Of a DNA stretch of 40,852 nt, positions 13,247 to 21,754 are shown piece by piece. The DNA comes from a virus, in the IMG/VR virus record IMGVR_UViG_3300007363_000006, positions 1-40,852 of that record. One strand, written 5' to 3'. The notes under the pieces are model-generated. The model was not told the DNA's origin, did no database searches, and saw only the letters and a program-made list of their open reading frames with translations. The position numbers and the translations under genes are program-made. Each line of letters opens with the position of its first letter. The first letter of the stretch is position 1.

Positions 13247-14745
13247 TATTTTTGTTCTCCATATTGTTGTTGTAGCCATTGATAAACGTCTGGGCCATAT
13301 TTTTGAGCCATTACTTTACTTCCAGCGGCAGTTCCAGCACCAATTAAATTAGCTATTGCTTCATTTGAAAGCGCCTGTCCTACTCTAGTTCTTAATGCCC
13401 CTGATTTAAGGGCTTTCCCAGCAAACATTGCAGCACCAGCTTCAGGGCTTGCAGCAGTAACAGCAGCCTTTGTCTCACTTAATAAGGGACGAGTGGCTTC
13501 AGATGTAGCCATTTGATATGCTGGTTTTTGAACTGTCAAAAGATTGCCCATATCTTTATTATTTACTTTATAAATATCAGCGGTTTCTTTACCAAGAGAT
13601 TTTTCAATATAATCTTCAGCGCCTTCTTGGAAAATTTTTCTAACTTGTTTTCCAATTTTGTCACCAGATTTTGTTTTTGCCAAAGTATCCCATGCACTTT
13701 GTGGAATTGATTCGCTCCAATCTCTTTTGATCTGCGACAATTCTGATGAATTAAGTTTTACTTCTTTTGCAGGAATTTTAGTTACTTTTTGTTTTGTAAT
13801 TGGAGTACCGCTTTGGTCAAGCAATCCAGTAGGAACATTTTCTACAAGTTCTTGCGCTGGCTTTGATTCGATTCTAGCCAACTGGTCGTCTATAAGACTT
13901 TTAAGTTCTTGAGCAACTTTTGCCGCTGGCTCAGATTTACCTTCTTTAATTACTACTTCTAATTCGTTGCTTAACTGTCTTAATTCTTTATCTACGTTTG
14001 AAAGACCTTTACCAGCAAGGTCAGCGGCTTTCTCTATTTCTTTATTTTGAAATGCAAGCTTATCTAATACTTCTTCTGTCTTTGCAACACGAGCCTCTGC
14101 TCCACCAGCGATATTGTGACGAAGCATTGTATCAGTTAATGCTCCAGCTTCTTTTCCAGCACGTACTGCTGCTTGCTCTAACTTGCTTATACCAGATTTA
14201 AAAATTGTTTTACCAAGACCTTTAACGCCACCAGATAATAATTTAGCACCAGCTATTGCTGCTCCAGGATCAGCTAGGTCATATCCAGTTGCTTTTACAG
14301 CACTCCATAAAGGATTTTTCTCAATATCTTCCGGCTTATTGGTTCTTTCAACAATTTCAGCGCCCGTTGGAAATCCTTCAATAAGAGCTTTCGATAACTC
14401 TTCGCCTGAGTATCCAGCTCCAGATAATTGGCCAATAGCCATCCTTGTTGGCCCAGCACCAGTACCAACGTCTAGTGTTTGAACTAATCCCTTTTTAGCA
14501 ACATCTGCTTTTTGTTCATCAGTAAGTCCAGCAGTGACGTTTTGAAAAGCCGTCTCAAAAGGAGATACACCAACATTTTTCAAATTTCCCCAAAACGATC
14601 TATCTACTTCTGGAGGTTTATTGGCTTTTTCCTTAGCTTCTTCAACATCAAGTAATGAAGAAAACTTCGCACGTTGCTCATCTGTTAAATCAGTTCTTGC
14701 CTGCAATAGTTCTTTTATCTTTTGTATTTTCTCTAACCGTGTCAT
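13246..14745 (-). CDS. internal virion / ejection protein, 499 aa
   Basis: This is a long, Ala/Gly/Lys-rich helical protein with a central coiled region (EEVLDKLAFQNKEIEKAADLAGKGLSNVDKELRQL) and a hydrophobic Ala/Gly C-terminus (ANLIGAGTAAGSKVMAQ). This fits the ejection proteins that leave the capsid with podovirus DNA and form a channel. Position at the end of the head-tail block, after three similar proteins, supports it. There is no enzymatic motif (no transglycosylase residues). The start overlaps the upstream stop (ATGA). Confidence is in the class, not in a named homologue. Confidence 0.65.
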   Translation of the reverse strand: MTRLEKIQKIKELLQARTDLTDEQRAKFSSLLDVEEAKEKANKPPEVDRSFWGNLKNVGVSPFETAFQNVTAGLTDEQKADVAKKGLVQTLDVGTGAGPTRMAIGQLSGAGYSGEELSKALIEGFPTGAEIVERTNKPEDIEKNPLWSAVKATGYDLADPGAAIAGAKLLSGGVKGLGKTIFKSGISKLEQAAVRAGKEAGALTDTMLRHNIAGGAEARVAKTEEVLDKLAFQNKEIEKAADLAGKGLSNVDKELRQLSNELEVVIKEGKSEPAAKVAQELKSLIDDQLARIESKPAQELVENVPTGLLDQSGTPITKQKVTKIPAKEVKLNSSELSQIKRDWSESIPQSAWDTLAKTKSGDKIGKQVRKIFQEGAEDYIEKSLGKETADIYKVNNKDMGNLLTVQKPAYQMATSEATRPLLSETKAAVTAASPEAGAAMFAGKALKSGALRTRVGQALSNEAIANLIGAGTAAGSKVMAQKYGPDVYQWLQQQYGEQK

Positions 14746-15695
14746 TTAGATTTACCCTGAGGCTTAGATAATTCATTAAGCATTGCATCTAATGGATCTT
14801 TTTTCTCAACATTTTTTTCAGGTTGTTTTTTAGTTTCAGCTTTTGGAGCAATCAATCTCTTTGGTGCTCCTGCTCTTTCTAAGTTAACAAACGATTGGCT
14901 GAATACTTTTTCACCAAATGCTTCTGGTGTATTAAACAAATGCGAGTAATAAGGATTTGCTGCATATCCTTCTTTCATAAGTTTAAAGTTATTTCTAAGT
15001 CGATTTGTAGTTGAAGCCTTAGAAACTTGCATTTGCTCAATATATGGCCTTAATTTTTCGGCGGGAATTTTTCCATCCTTGCCAATTTTTATTTTACTCA
15101 TCTCAAACAATGTTGTTTCCAAATCTCTTAAATACATTGATCTATTAACATCACCCTCAGAAAGAGCACCCTTTTCTCCACCTACACTTCTTGCATAATT
15201 AGACAATGAACCAAGGACTTTCCTAAGATCATAGGTTCCGTCAGGATTAGGAGTAAACGCATTTTCGATTGTAGCGTAATCTTGCTCAATCTTTGATGCC
15301 TCACTATCAAGTTTTGATTTCTTATTTAAAATATCTTTTATAGCTGATCTATCTTGAGCTTCTGCAAATCGTCTATTGATAGCGTTTTGCTTTTCGGCGT
15401 CACGAGAACCACCGCCAGCAAGCTGAGCTGCTAATAATTCATCAATCTTTTTCTGAGACCCTTGAGTCTGGGCTAAGTTAGATTCAGCGGCAGTTTGTGC
15501 GAGCTTTCCACCAGCCAGAGCATCAAGCTGAGCTGCAAGTGGAGTCCAATCAATGGGTGGAATTTGTGCAGCTTTGATTCTTTCTGCTAACTGTTCACGA
15601 AGAAGTTTCTTTCTTTCGTCTTCATCTTCTTGTTGCTTTTGAAGAAGACTCTTTGAATCTTCCATTTGAAGTTGGTTAAGCAAATCTTCTTCCAT
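14742..15695 (-). CDS. internal virion protein, coiled-coil rich, 317 aa
   Basis: The N-terminal 60 residues are highly charged heptads (LLQKQQEDEDERKKLLREQLAERIKAAQ), followed by a Gln/Ala-rich middle and a Pro/Lys-rich tail (APKAETKKQPEKNVEKKDP). The composition and its place between two other internal-protein genes suggest an ejection or core protein. It starts seven bases after the previous stop. No catalytic motif is seen. Confidence 0.6.
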   Translation of the reverse strand: MEEDLLNQLQMEDSKSLLQKQQEDEDERKKLLREQLAERIKAAQIPPIDWTPLAAQLDALAGGKLAQTAAESNLAQTQGSQKKIDELLAAQLAGGGSRDAEKQNAINRRFAEAQDRSAIKDILNKKSKLDSEASKIEQDYATIENAFTPNPDGTYDLRKVLGSLSNYARSVGGEKGALSEGDVNRSMYLRDLETTLFEMSKIKIGKDGKIPAEKLRPYIEQMQVSKASTTNRLRNNFKLMKEGYAANPYYSHLFNTPEAFGEKVFSQSFVNLERAGAPKRLIAPKAETKKQPEKNVEKKDPLDAMLNELSKPQGKSK

Positions 15696-15702
15696 TAGAC
15701 AC

Positions 15703-16080
15703 CTATTGATTCATATAAAAATCGCGCATTGCTCTTAGCTGCGGATCTGTTGTGTACTCGCCACCTTGATATTGACCGCTAAGTTTATTTAACATTTCTT
15801 TATTCATACCTGCCTGCTGCATACCTTGATAGATATTCATTCCTTGCATCGCTCCGCTCATCCCCCCTTGGAGAGCAGATAACAATGGAGAAGGTTTATC
15901 CATCATTTCAGGCAATCGAGCTTTTTGCCCATAAGTACCTGCCCATGCTTGGTCAAGTACGTTACGTCGCATATTTGATTCTTCCATTTTTTCAATGGCT
16001 TTTTTCTTTGCACGAGCACTGAAATAATTAAGAAGACCACCACCACCAGCGCCTAGTAGTGCCATTGTAACTGGATCCAT
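15703..16080 (-). CDS. internal virion protein, 125 aa
   Basis: It begins MDPVTMALLGAGGGGLLNYFSARAKKKAIEKMEE, a Gly/Ala-rich hydrophobic segment followed by a charged helix, then a Met/Gln/Gly-rich part (SGAMQGMNIYQGMQQAGMNKEML). Small proteins of this make-up accompany larger ejection proteins in podoviruses. GGAGGG precedes the ATG. A role in lining the ejection channel is inference. Confidence 0.6.
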   Translation of the reverse strand: MDPVTMALLGAGGGGLLNYFSARAKKKAIEKMEESNMRRNVLDQAWAGTYGQKARLPEMMDKPSPLLSALQGGMSGAMQGMNIYQGMQQAGMNKEMLNKLSGQYQGGEYTTDPQLRAMRDFYMNQ

Positions 16081-16089
16081 AAACCCTCC

Positions 16090-16872
16090 TTAAAATCCTT
16101 TATCCATTCTTGAAAGCATAGCATCTTGTCTTGCTTTTGCTGTACCAGAAACGATATCAGCTTTCTTGCCATACTTCTGCATTTCATAAGCGTTGATACC
16201 TTCAATATCGCCGCCCTTCATTCTAAGATAATCCCCACGAAGACCACGCTGAGTTGCACCTTCAGCGGCAGTGATTCCAAGTTGCTGTTGAGCCGCTTGT
16301 GATCTTAAATCAGCAAGACCCCTTCCAGCTTGAAGTCTAGCTGCCTGCCTTTCAGCCATTGACTGACCACCAAGACCAGAAGCAATGCGTTCTCTTGCTC
16401 CACTCGATAAACCACCTTGTTGCGCTAATTGAGAATAAGCATTTGCTTGCGCTCCACCAGCTCCAATGGATTGAGTTTCAAGATTGCTTGCTAACTGTTC
16501 GCCCATTTGCCTTTCTTGCTGACCAGCAAGTTCTTTGGCTTGAGATCGTTGGGCTTCATATTCTTTCATTGGCCCGCCACCATAAGCCTCTTGCTGCAAA
16601 GCTTTAGCTTCTTCAGAACCAATAATAGATTGCCTACCTGGCATTTCTCCAAGAATTCCAAGTTGCTTTGCCTCAGTCTCGCCAATCATTCCTTGAAGCT
16701 GATCGTAAGCATTAATTTGTCTTTGGCGCTTATTGGCCTTGCTTTTTTTTACTGCTTTAACTGCAAGAGGGATAGCACCAAGAGTACCAACTGCTGCCCC
16801 AACTCCCAGACCTTTTTTTGCAACTTTACCAATACCCTTACCGATACCTTTAATAAATCCACCCAATCCCAT
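16090..16872 (-). CDS. internal virion / ejection protein, Ala/Gln/Gly-rich, 260 aa
   Basis: The N-terminus MGLGGFIKGIGKGIGKVAKKGLGVGAAVG is a glycine-zipper-like, positively charged amphipathic segment, as found in membrane-active ejection proteins. The rest is helical and Gln/Ala-rich (RQAARLQAGRGLADLRSQAAQQQLG), ending ARQDAMLSRMDKGF. The ATG at 16872 has GGAG 12 bases upstream; an upstream TTG (16890) would add six residues from the overlap with the adaptor gene. It is the first of four consecutive proteins of this style. Confidence 0.65.
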   Translation of the reverse strand: MGLGGFIKGIGKGIGKVAKKGLGVGAAVGTLGAIPLAVKAVKKSKANKRQRQINAYDQLQGMIGETEAKQLGILGEMPGRQSIIGSEEAKALQQEAYGGGPMKEYEAQRSQAKELAGQQERQMGEQLASNLETQSIGAGGAQANAYSQLAQQGGLSSGARERIASGLGGQSMAERQAARLQAGRGLADLRSQAAQQQLGITAAEGATQRGLRGDYLRMKGGDIEGINAYEMQKYGKKADIVSGTAKARQDAMLSRMDKGF

Positions 16873-16874
16873 AA

Positions 16875-17795
16875 TTAAATCATACTCCAATCTGCGAATG
16901 ATAAATCTTGTTCAATTTCGTCGTCTTGATCTGGAACCATGTTAGCCAATGTCTCAAGCATTTGATTCCTATAATCCTCAAGCTTTTGAGTTTCTGCTGC
17001 GATCCTTGGATTGCCAATCTCTTTATTAAGACAGTTTACAATAACGTGCTGAGCAACGAAATGCCAAAATTCAGGAAAATCTATATAGTCAGTTGCTACT
17101 GTCGGAATATCTACATTACGAATATACCAGAGCTGAACTCTTGGCTCAATTAAAGTAATAGAAGCCCCAGGAGATGAACCAAGACCATTGGTACTCATTG
17201 TAATATCAAATTCAGAATTAACAGACTGAACAAGAACTTGTTTTGGCATATTAGCATTTGTGCTCGATATAAACCAAGATGGAGCGATACCAACAGTCGT
17301 GCCCATATTTAACAACACATTAGAAGTTGAAATATCTGCATTTGTAGAAATTACGCCACTGCTTTCTGTAGGTGTTGGAAATAATCTTAACTTCGTTCCA
17401 GACCTAGTGTCATTATTAACCAACATATAACCATAGTTACCTTGTGTTGGGATTCCAAATTTTCTCGTATAGTCTGAGTCTTCAAATCTATTCTTATTTG
17501 TTATTCGTTTAATTGGCCTAGTGATTGATCCGTCCGAATAAACAACTCTAAGTATTTTGTTGCCGTAAATGTTGCTGGGTAAATCATAATCAAATTTTCC
17601 AGCAACAAGTGTTATCGGAGCATGAGCTACAAAATACTGATCTTGAATGTTAAGTTTATGAATCTCAGCTTCACAAAACTTTAAAGCTTCTTCTGTGTAT
17701 TTAAGAACTTCTTCATCTGTGATAAAATCTTCATCTCTAAGATCAAGCTTATCCTGCACAAATAAAAGCAAATCATTGTATGTTTTCTGACTCAT
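16875..17795 (-). CDS. head-tail adaptor protein (SU10-adaptor type), 306 aa
   Basis: The N-terminal helical half (TYNDLLLFVQDKLDLRDEDFITDEEVLKYTEEALKFCEAEIH) followed by a beta-rich centre (FDYDLPSNIYGNKILRVVYSDGS; KLRLFPTPTESSG) and a helical C-terminus is the pattern of the SU10/P22 gp4-like adaptor that binds below the portal. The FPT/LFPTPTE element and the final helix (EIGNPRIAAETQKLEDYRNQM) are typical. The GGGGGAAG ribosome site lies in the preceding gene, which it overlaps by 23 bp. Confidence 0.78.
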   Translation of the reverse strand: MSQKTYNDLLLFVQDKLDLRDEDFITDEEVLKYTEEALKFCEAEIHKLNIQDQYFVAHAPITLVAGKFDYDLPSNIYGNKILRVVYSDGSITRPIKRITNKNRFEDSDYTRKFGIPTQGNYGYMLVNNDTRSGTKLRLFPTPTESSGVISTNADISTSNVLLNMGTTVGIAPSWFISSTNANMPKQVLVQSVNSEFDITMSTNGLGSSPGASITLIEPRVQLWYIRNVDIPTVATDYIDFPEFWHFVAQHVIVNCLNKEIGNPRIAAETQKLEDYRNQMLETLANMVPDQDDEIEQDLSFADWSMI

Positions 17796-18108
17796 AACTT
17801 CCCCCGAAAAATCTAACGGTCATTGCCGCAGACGTGGTAAGCACAATATATTTTGGCGTAAATTGATTATAAAGAAAAGTGGCAGTGCCACCAATTTCAG
17901 ATGTTTTAATAATATCTTTTGGCTGAAATCCAAGATTATGCGGAATCTTTAATGCAGTAACAGCATTTTTAGTTGTAATGTTAAAGAATTGAAATTTACC
18001 ACGAAGAAGAGATTCTTGTTTCAAGTAATCGTAAAACCATTGAACAGCTTCTCTTACTCGCTCGTCTTCAATCTCTTCAAATACAGGTCTTCGCAAAACA
18101 GTCGTCAT
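17773..18108 (-). CDS. small virion-associated protein, 111 aa
   Basis: The protein has an N-terminal helix (EERVREAVQWFYDYLKQE-like) and a beta-rich second half containing IPHNLGFQPKDIIKTSEIGG and a VRFFGGSYE end. Proteins with this 'HNLGFxPKDII' sandwich occur near tail-tube and adaptor genes of podoviruses, probably as minor head-tail or tail components; the exact role is unknown. Its start overlaps the nozzle stop (ATGA) and its end overlaps the adaptor start. Confidence 0.6.
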   Translation of the reverse strand: MTTVLRRPVFEEIEDERVREAVQWFYDYLKQESLLRGKFQFFNITTKNAVTALKIPHNLGFQPKDIIKTSEIGGTATFLYNQFTPKYIVLTTSAAMTVRFFGGSYESENIQ

Positions 18109-20678
18109 GTAGCATTAGCTCCAGGCTCACCAAGATAATTTGTCTGCGTTGACCCGACAGTTTCAAAAATAAATGAGTATTCAATTAGGTTTATGTAATT
18201 GTTGACAGGATAGCTTTTAATAGTCCAAGCAGTTTGGCCAGGATTGTAAAGCGCATATCCAAGTACAATTATTTGATTTGCATTTGAAGATAAAATCTTA
18301 AAGCTTGTTGTTGATCCATCATAGCAAAACCACGAGTTATAAAGATCGCTGGGGAAATCTATTCCTATAGAAATAGTAGTTGTTTTGCTATTGTTATCAT
18401 AAACAGCTCCAGTTACTAAACCATAAGAGTCTGAATTGAATAATTTAACAAATCCACTTTTTAAATGAATTTGCTTGTATTCACATCTTAATTGATTTTT
18501 AGGAAATCTTCTTGATTCATCGACAATCTTTTGACGACGACGCCACAGCCTTGGATCTCCATAAGAAATACCAGGAGCGCCCCATTTATAAAATGCAGGT
18601 ACATAAATAATACGCATTTCTTGAAGAAGGTTGTTATCATCATTTTCGCTATAAGGCTGAACAGATAATCTCGCTGATACGTCAACTCTTGGCCTAGCTT
18701 TGATAATTGCTGTGTTTACCCATTTCCTTACTTCAGTCGTTCCGAAATCAATAATAGGCCCTGCATAATTGAATAGTATGCTACGCTTAACAGGACTAAC
18801 AGCAGAAGCACTGCTTGATGAGATATTCGTATCAATGACCACATCGTAAAGAGTGTCATTATCATACTTAAGCGTAAAACCTCTACCATCACCTTGCCAA
18901 ACAATTCCATTAGCATACAACAAACTTGAAGGCTGAAATTGACCATATAAGTCCACCTGATCTGGTTCATTTTTAAATACTTTAATTGTTACAGATGCGC
19001 CGACTAATGGTTGTGGAGCTGCATTTAAAATGATTTGCGTTGGCAGTACATTTTTTACATACAGACTTCTATTGTCATAACCATCAATTTGAATCCAATC
19101 ATTAACGGAAACTCCAGTTGTTGATGGAATAGAAATAGACGGATCTCCAAGATATGAACCAACAGTTCCAGGTGCAGTTAAGATTGGCCCCGAACTATTG
19201 TATCCAGAACTCCATCGAGTAAACTTATTGACCGGAACATACATTGAAAAGATACAATTATTTTCTGTATCAGTATCTAGCTCTGGGTCTCTGCATGACC
19301 AAAGAACTCGCTTATTTAAAGCATCGTATGTTCCGTAAATTCTTTTCTTTTGAGTCTGTGTTTGAATAAGTCTTGAATATGTTTCTTTGAAATCTTCGGC
19401 AGATAAAGAATAAATCTGATAGCCATCAGTATAATAGAATCCATCGCTACCAGCGAAATATAGACCTGTTAATGTAGGAACAACAGAAAGATTTCCTACA
19501 CAACCAACTTTATCTGAAATCTTTCTTGGGATCATTCCACCACGACCAAGGCTGTCGTAGTTGTTGTCAATTCGATAAACGCTGTTTTCTCCAAATACAA
19601 TTGGAACAGATTTGATTGATGAGATGGCTGTAATTGGTTCTTCTATGTCTGTAAAAAATGATGCAGGAACACTGTCAGGGTCTCCACGCTTTGATTGCCA
19701 AATCCTTTGAGTAAGAAAATCTCCATCTGCCCCAGTTGTTGATACTTCATAGCCATGCGCCCAATAAGTATAATCAGATGTAGAGTGAACATATTTACAT
19801 TTTGGTGGTCTATCATTTTCAATTACGCCACCAGTTGTATAAAGAGTAACATTCGCAGCCGTTAATGTTGCATCAGTTACGTTATCTGAAAATGTCGTAG
19901 TTCCATTAGTTATTTGACCAACATAATATAAAACTGAACCGCCACCAGTTGTTCTATAAATTTGTACAATAATGTTTGATGTGTCGTAATGCTCACCAGA
20001 GCTATTTGATAAAACAGGTATGTTTCCAATGGCATGAGGAGTCACTGATGGATCAGCAGAAAGAGATGTTACTTCTTTTAAATATGGCCTACTCAAATCT
20101 TCATAGGTTGTTGAACCTACTGTGTAGGTATATTTATAAACAAAAGCATAAATAAAAGATGTTCCAGTTCCACCGCTGATTGTAATGCTAGAACCAGAAA
20201 TGACAGGAAGCCCAGCAGTTCTTAGTCGCAAAACACCGCCGCTGTCTCTATAAACTTTAACAGCTAATTGAAACGGTGACTCGTGAGTAATAAATGTATG
20301 CTCGTTCCATTCTGAATATGAACACGCAATAGAATCATCCATATTAGTAATGTCAAATGCACTAGCCGAACTAGGCCCAACAAGCTCTGTTCTTGTTGTT
20401 CCATTATCATAAAATAGTTTTTTGTCTGATTGTTTTAAAAGTGTGAATGACTTTCCAGTGCCAGTATATTGAGACATTACGAGTCCAACACGTTTATTTG
20501 TCGAAAGTCTTGCCCTAATACCAGAAGTGGTAAAATCATAAAGCAACCCTGGACGACTTTCCAAATCGCGGTATTGGTTAATAACTAGGTTGTCTGCTTT
20601 TTCAAATTTATTTGTTTCAGCAGAAATTGGAAAGTCAGTCTGACCTCCATCAAAATCTTTAACACTTAAGATTGCCAT
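18105..20678 (-). CDS. tail tube / nozzle-like structural protein, 857 aa
   Basis: This is a large beta-rich protein with a DFDGGQTDFPIS opening and a repeated-strand architecture. It contains SKRGDPDSVPASFFTDIEEPITAISSI, LTGLYFAGSDGFYYTDG, a YDALNKRVLWSCRDPE strand pair and VPVNKFTRWSSG. These are hallmarks of podovirus tubular-tail-B/gp10-like nozzle proteins (beta-propeller type), which close the short tail until DNA release. Size and position, next to the adaptor, fit. It overlaps the preceding membrane protein gene by 13 bp. Assignment is from fold-like features, not a verified homologue. Confidence 0.72.
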   Translation of the reverse strand: MAILSVKDFDGGQTDFPISAETNKFEKADNLVINQYRDLESRPGLLYDFTTSGIRARLSTNKRVGLVMSQYTGTGKSFTLLKQSDKKLFYDNGTTRTELVGPSSASAFDITNMDDSIACSYSEWNEHTFITHESPFQLAVKVYRDSGGVLRLRTAGLPVISGSSITISGGTGTSFIYAFVYKYTYTVGSTTYEDLSRPYLKEVTSLSADPSVTPHAIGNIPVLSNSSGEHYDTSNIIVQIYRTTGGGSVLYYVGQITNGTTTFSDNVTDATLTAANVTLYTTGGVIENDRPPKCKYVHSTSDYTYWAHGYEVSTTGADGDFLTQRIWQSKRGDPDSVPASFFTDIEEPITAISSIKSVPIVFGENSVYRIDNNYDSLGRGGMIPRKISDKVGCVGNLSVVPTLTGLYFAGSDGFYYTDGYQIYSLSAEDFKETYSRLIQTQTQKKRIYGTYDALNKRVLWSCRDPELDTDTENNCIFSMYVPVNKFTRWSSGYNSSGPILTAPGTVGSYLGDPSISIPSTTGVSVNDWIQIDGYDNRSLYVKNVLPTQIILNAAPQPLVGASVTIKVFKNEPDQVDLYGQFQPSSLLYANGIVWQGDGRGFTLKYDNDTLYDVVIDTNISSSSASAVSPVKRSILFNYAGPIIDFGTTEVRKWVNTAIIKARPRVDVSARLSVQPYSENDDNNLLQEMRIIYVPAFYKWGAPGISYGDPRLWRRRQKIVDESRRFPKNQLRCEYKQIHLKSGFVKLFNSDSYGLVTGAVYDNNSKTTTISIGIDFPSDLYNSWFCYDGSTTSFKILSSNANQIIVLGYALYNPGQTAWTIKSYPVNNYINLIEYSFIFETVGSTQTNYLGEPGANAT

Positions 20679-20875
20679 GAATCAATTTTCTCCTCAATCC
20701 GTTCGATTCTAACTTCATGAGTTTCAATTTTAGAAATGATGTGTGTAATTTGTAAATTTAAACTTTCAACTGATTTTCTCATCTCTCTAAATTCAAGAAC
20801 AAACCACGCTGAAATTCCTGTTAATAGAAATCCACACACACTCAGCAATAAGTTAATAATTCCTTCACTTGGCAT
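20666..20875 (-). CDS. membrane protein with coiled coil, holin-like candidate, 69 aa
   Basis: From the ATG at 20875 (GGTGAGAG upstream) the product has one transmembrane helix (INLLLSVCGFLLTGISAWFVL, about residues 6-26) followed by a charged coiled coil (REMRKSVESLNLQITHIISKIETHEVRIERIEEKID). This topology suits a small holin, an XhlA-like protein or an inner-membrane spanin partner. A longer in-frame start at 20962 would overlap the upstream gene by 98 bp and is less likely. It lies between an unknown gene and the nozzle gene, away from the transglycosylase, so the lysis role is uncertain. Confidence 0.6.
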   Translation of the reverse strand: MPSEGIINLLLSVCGFLLTGISAWFVLEFREMRKSVESLNLQITHIISKIETHEVRIERIEEKIDSWQS

Positions 20876-21641
20876 AATATCTCTCACCATCCAAAACTTT
20901 CTCGAATAAATGAATAGGATGCTCTGGCTTAAAGTAGTTTCTATAATAATGATAAATCCCACCTTGAGAATTAACCAGTGATTTAAACAAAATACGCACT
21001 ATTTGATATGGTAAATATGTCCAGTGAGTAGTGGTGAATTTCTTTTTATACACTTCATCAAGAGCATCAATAACAAGCCAGTTAATGTTTACTGTTGATG
21101 CAACATTGCCCTTAAACCATTTATAAGTATATTTTTTGACACCAGCGTTTAAAATTCCAAGTAGCATCCAAATAAACTCAATAGGATATGGATTGTATCC
21201 AGCACATAATTTTATAAAGCAAATTGTTCCACCTTGAAGAGTGGTTCTAATTTCCTGCTTTTCAGGATCTTTTGAATGAAAGCTCCAGCCGTATTTATTA
21301 CCACGGTCGCACATTTCGCGGGCGTGTACTGATTCAATAAGAACACTAATTGCTGCAATGGCTACTAAATTATCATGAGCCTCAAGAAGCTGACTGTCTG
21401 GACTTCTCCAATGAAGACCACGTATTTTTTGACCATCTTTTATTACTACACAATTCTCAAGAGCAAAAAATGCGTTGTCAGTATCTCTCTTGTCTATAAT
21501 CTCAGCCTTTTTAAATCTGTAAAGCATTTGAGCAAGCCAAAGAATTGGATTGTCAGAAGGCTTGTTTGGCTCAAGCCTACCCATTCCATATTCAGTCGTA
21601 TAATCACGATAGAAAAGTTCTTTGGCCCAGATAGCGCTCAT
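20865..21641 (-). CDS. unknown virion-region protein, 258 aa
   Basis: Not recognised. It starts MSAIWAKELFYRDYTTEYGMGR and has the segment HWRSPDSQLLEAHDNLVAIAAIS, a Trp/Tyr-rich middle, and a C-terminus KSLVNSQGGIYHYYRNYFKPEHPIH. The RSP...HDN element and the all-helical, aromatic-rich make-up recall six-hairpin glycosidase-like proteins encoded beside phage tail genes, but I cannot show catalytic acids, so this is only a suggestion. The start overlaps the lipoprotein stop by four bases, and the end overlaps the membrane protein start. Confidence 0.6.
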   Translation of the reverse strand: MSAIWAKELFYRDYTTEYGMGRLEPNKPSDNPILWLAQMLYRFKKAEIIDKRDTDNAFFALENCVVIKDGQKIRGLHWRSPDSQLLEAHDNLVAIAAISVLIESVHAREMCDRGNKYGWSFHSKDPEKQEIRTTLQGGTICFIKLCAGYNPYPIEFIWMLLGILNAGVKKYTYKWFKGNVASTVNINWLVIDALDEVYKKKFTTTHWTYLPYQIVRILFKSLVNSQGGIYHYYRNYFKPEHPIHLFEKVLDGERYYAK

Positions 21642-21754
21642 AGCTTTTTACAAGCGTAAACATCCTTCATGTCAGGGATTTCTTTGCATTGTTTTGCAAG
21701 AAAAGGTTTGGAAGCACAGCCGCTAAGAAGTAAAAGTGCAATTAGGTATTTCAT
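21638..21754 (-). CDS. small lipoprotein, 38 aa
   Basis: This short gene reads MKYLIALLLLSGCASKPFLAK and ends VYACKKL. It has a perfect lipoprotein signal with a lipobox LSGC (Cys13), so the mature form would be about 26 residues anchored in the outer membrane. The ATG overlaps the fibre stop as TAATG, and the TGA overlaps the ATG of the next gene, a tight arrangement that argues for a real gene. It could be an outer-membrane spanin or a superinfection-exclusion lipoprotein; nothing decides between them. Confidence 0.7.
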   Translation of the reverse strand: MKYLIALLLLSGCASKPFLAKQCKEIPDMKDVYACKKL

